Positions 6,857-7,541 of a DNA stretch of 7,541 nt are shown piece by piece (position 1 is the first letter of the stretch; every line of letters begins with the position of its first letter). The stretch covers positions 1-7,541 of the forward strand of contig CAMLPZ010000206.1 of assembly GCA_946482045.1 (NCBI GenBank). Direction: 5' to 3'. The notes below the pieces were generated by a model. It was not told the DNA's origin. It saw only the letters and a program-made list of their open reading frames with translations, and made no database searches. A program made the translations under genes and the position numbers. The stretch comes from an uncultured Asticcacaulis sp. Its GTDB lineage: Bacteria; Pseudomonadota; Alphaproteobacteria; Caulobacterales; Caulobacteraceae.

Positions 6857-7096
6857 GTGGGGCGTGCGCGCAACGGCAAAGCGTTTGCCGATAAGCTATT
6901 CGATTGCTGCTGGGTTGAGCTCGATGGTTTCCAGCGGCCGCAACTGGTGGTGCAGATGCGCATGAAGCCGCCAGTCTTTGCCATCGGTCCCGGACTTTAC
7001 GACGAACGCGGCCGCGCCATGCCGACCCACCCGGACGCACCACGCGTGCTTGTCATCTATAATACGACCATTTCGCCACGCCGGATGCTGGCATAG
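6857..7096 (+). CDS. Uncertain small ORF of unknown function
   Basis: GTG 6857 opens a 79-codon frame ending at TAG 7094-7096. GGAG (6846-6849) stands 7 nt before the start, a good ribosome-binding spacing, and about 70% of codons end in G or C, consistent with real genes here. The product contains VELDGFQRPQLVVQMRMKPP and a polar C-terminal half (AIGPGLYDERGRAMPTHPDA), with no signal peptide or membrane segment. I do not recognise a family. TTGACC (6778-6783) could be a -35, but its -10 (ACAAAT, 6801-6806) is poor. The opposite strand also has an open frame (7135 to 6896), but that one begins with GTG, lacks a ribosome-binding site and looks like a shadow. The ORF may be a real small protein, a degraded gene end or chance. 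Confidence 0.35.
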   Translation: MGRARNGKAFADKLFDCCWVELDGFQRPQLVVQMRMKPPVFAIGPGLYDERGRAMPTHPDAPRVLVIYNTTISPRRMLA

Positions 7097-7144
7097 GCTT
7101 TTCCAAGTGCCCGACGTGTGCGCGGCTATGATCACGGCTTAATT

Positions 7145-7180
7145 AATTAGCATTGACTAATGTATTAGCGAATGCTAATT
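7145..7180. promoter_or_regulatory. 36-bp imperfect palindrome, probable operator for the ArsR-family repressor
   Basis: The outer arms AATTAGCATT (7145-7154) and AATGCTAATT (7171-7180) are perfect reverse complements. The inner arms CTAAT (7157-7161) and ATTAG (7164-7168) share the same centre, between 7162 and 7163. Overall 15 of 18 positions per half match. The site covers the likely promoter and ends 7 nt before the repressor's ATG, fitting autorepression by a dimeric winged-helix protein. Confidence 0.65.
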
Positions 7181-7181
7181 G
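7153..7181 (+). promoter_or_regulatory. Putative promoter of the ArsR gene inside the palindrome
   Basis: TTGACTA (7153-7159) and GCTAATTG (7174-7181), 14 nt apart, resemble the Caulobacter housekeeping consensus TTGACGS, 10-14 nt, GCTANAWC; the -10 matches six of eight positions. Initiation about 7 nt past 7181 would fall on the A of ATG 7188, giving a leaderless mRNA, consistent with the lack of a ribosome-binding site. Confidence 0.45.
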
Positions 7182-7187
7182 AATTTC

Positions 7188-7520
7188 ATGCTCGAAGCCG
7201 CACCCATAGACAATGTCCTGCGCGCCCTGGCGGACCCGACCCGACGGGCCGTGTTTCAGCGCGTCGTCTCGACCGATGAAATCACCGTCGCCGACCTGAC
7301 GCAGGGGAGCGGTGTCACGCAAGGCGCGATCTCGCAGCATCTCAAGGCATTGAAACTGGCCGGGCTGGTCGCCGAGCGGCCGGAGGGGCGCAAAGTCTAT
7401 TACCGTGCCGAACCGGAAGGCCTGGCGCCGCTCGCCGACTGGATGAACCACTACAGCGTCTTCTGGAAAGACCGCTTCAGCAATCTCCGCGAACTTTTGA
7501 AGGAAATCGACCATGACTGA
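7188..7520 (+). CDS. ArsR-family winged-helix transcriptional repressor
   Basis: The protein is 110 residues from ATG 7188 and has the typical small ArsR layout: an opening helix with ALADPTRRAVFQRV (13-26), the helix-turn-helix ITVADLTQGSGVTQGAISQHLKALKLAGLV (32-61, recognition helix about 44-57), and a beta wing AERPEGRKVYYRAE (62-75). The C-terminal DWMNHYSVFWKDRFSNLRELL (84-104) is a dimer-type helix. There is no cysteine anywhere, and the helix where metal sensors carry ELCVC reads ITVADL, so classical arsenic or cadmium sensing is unlikely. It fits the ArsR subgroup paired with AHSA1/SRPBCC proteins, and the next gene overlaps its end by 8 nt. A TTG at 7179 would add three residues, but ATG 7188 sits at the predicted transcription start. 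The ligand or signal is unknown. Confidence 0.9.
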   Translation: MLEAAPIDNVLRALADPTRRAVFQRVVSTDEITVADLTQGSGVTQGAISQHLKALKLAGLVAERPEGRKVYYRAEPEGLAPLADWMNHYSVFWKDRFSNLRELLKEIDHD

Positions 7521-7541
7521 CACGCAGAATATCGTCGTCGA
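7513..7541 (+). CDS. Start of a gene at the window edge, probable AHSA1/SRPBCC protein (partial)
   Basis: ATG 7513 overlaps the end of the repressor gene (stop 7518-7520) and is preceded by AAGGAAA (7500-7506), a suitable ribosome-binding site. Only MTDTQNIVV and part of a tenth codon are visible. ArsR genes of this subgroup are very often followed by an overlapping AHSA1 (Hsp90 ATPase activator homologue-like, SRPBCC fold) gene, whose products commonly begin with a short polar stretch and then an IVVE/D-type strand. The identity is therefore inferred mainly from context. Confidence 0.55.

Noticed and set aside
6708..7043. N-terminal extension of the cupin protein to a start at 7043
   Set aside because: The added 112 residues are compositionally unlike the rest and cross the palindromes and promoter-like sequence. 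A start at 6707 gives a normal-looking protein.
6896..7135. Minus-strand 79-codon frame opposite the unassigned ORF
   Set aside because: It begins with GTG, has no ribosome-binding site, and its openness follows from the GC bias of the other strand.
7179..7187. TTG start for the ArsR protein
   Set aside because: It lies inside the palindrome and the putative -10 and has no ribosome-binding site. ATG 7188 fits the predicted transcription start.

Overview
The window looks like chromosomal DNA from a GC-rich alphaproteobacterium, most likely of the Caulobacterales (Asticcacaulis or Caulobacter-like). That placement is an inference. It rests on the gene content (secreted xylan enzymes, DUF3422, a cupin/JmjC-like protein, an ArsR/AHSA1 pair), strong G/C preference at third codon positions, and promoter-like sequences resembling the Caulobacter housekeeping consensus (TTGACGS, 10-14 nt, GCTANAWC).

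Layout. Positions 1-3594 are a tight plus-strand operon for plant cell-wall xylan: the last 53 codons of a protein ending in a GH3-type fibronectin III-like domain, an exported SGNH/GDSL esterase, and a secreted GH115 alpha-glucuronidase. Gaps between these genes are 13 and 11 nt. Together they would deacylate xylan, remove (4-O-methyl)glucuronic acid side groups and trim oligosaccharides. Positions 3723-4991 encode a DUF3422 protein with two C-terminal membrane segments. It is followed without a gap by a small signal-peptide-like ORF whose reading frame seems to be cut by an in-frame TGA, then by a wobble-rich hairpin with seven T's.

Positions 5180-5720 form an AT-richer island carrying one small lipoprotein, probably acquired separately. 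A convergent minus-strand gene (6707 to 5751) encodes a JmjC/cupin-fold protein with an HxD...H iron-binding pattern. The 480 nt from 6708 to 7187 hold palindromes, weak promoter candidates and one uncertain 79-codon ORF with a good ribosome-binding site.

The right end carries an ArsR-family repressor. A 36-bp imperfect palindrome covers its putative promoter, and its start codon lies where transcription should begin. It overlaps by 8 nt the start of a gene at the window edge, probably an AHSA1/SRPBCC protein.

I saw no rRNA, tRNA, CRISPR array, insertion sequence or phage gene. Nothing here is convincingly a new biological system. The points most worth a second look are the ArsR palindrome with a leaderless start, the AT-rich lipoprotein island, and the interrupted small secreted ORF.
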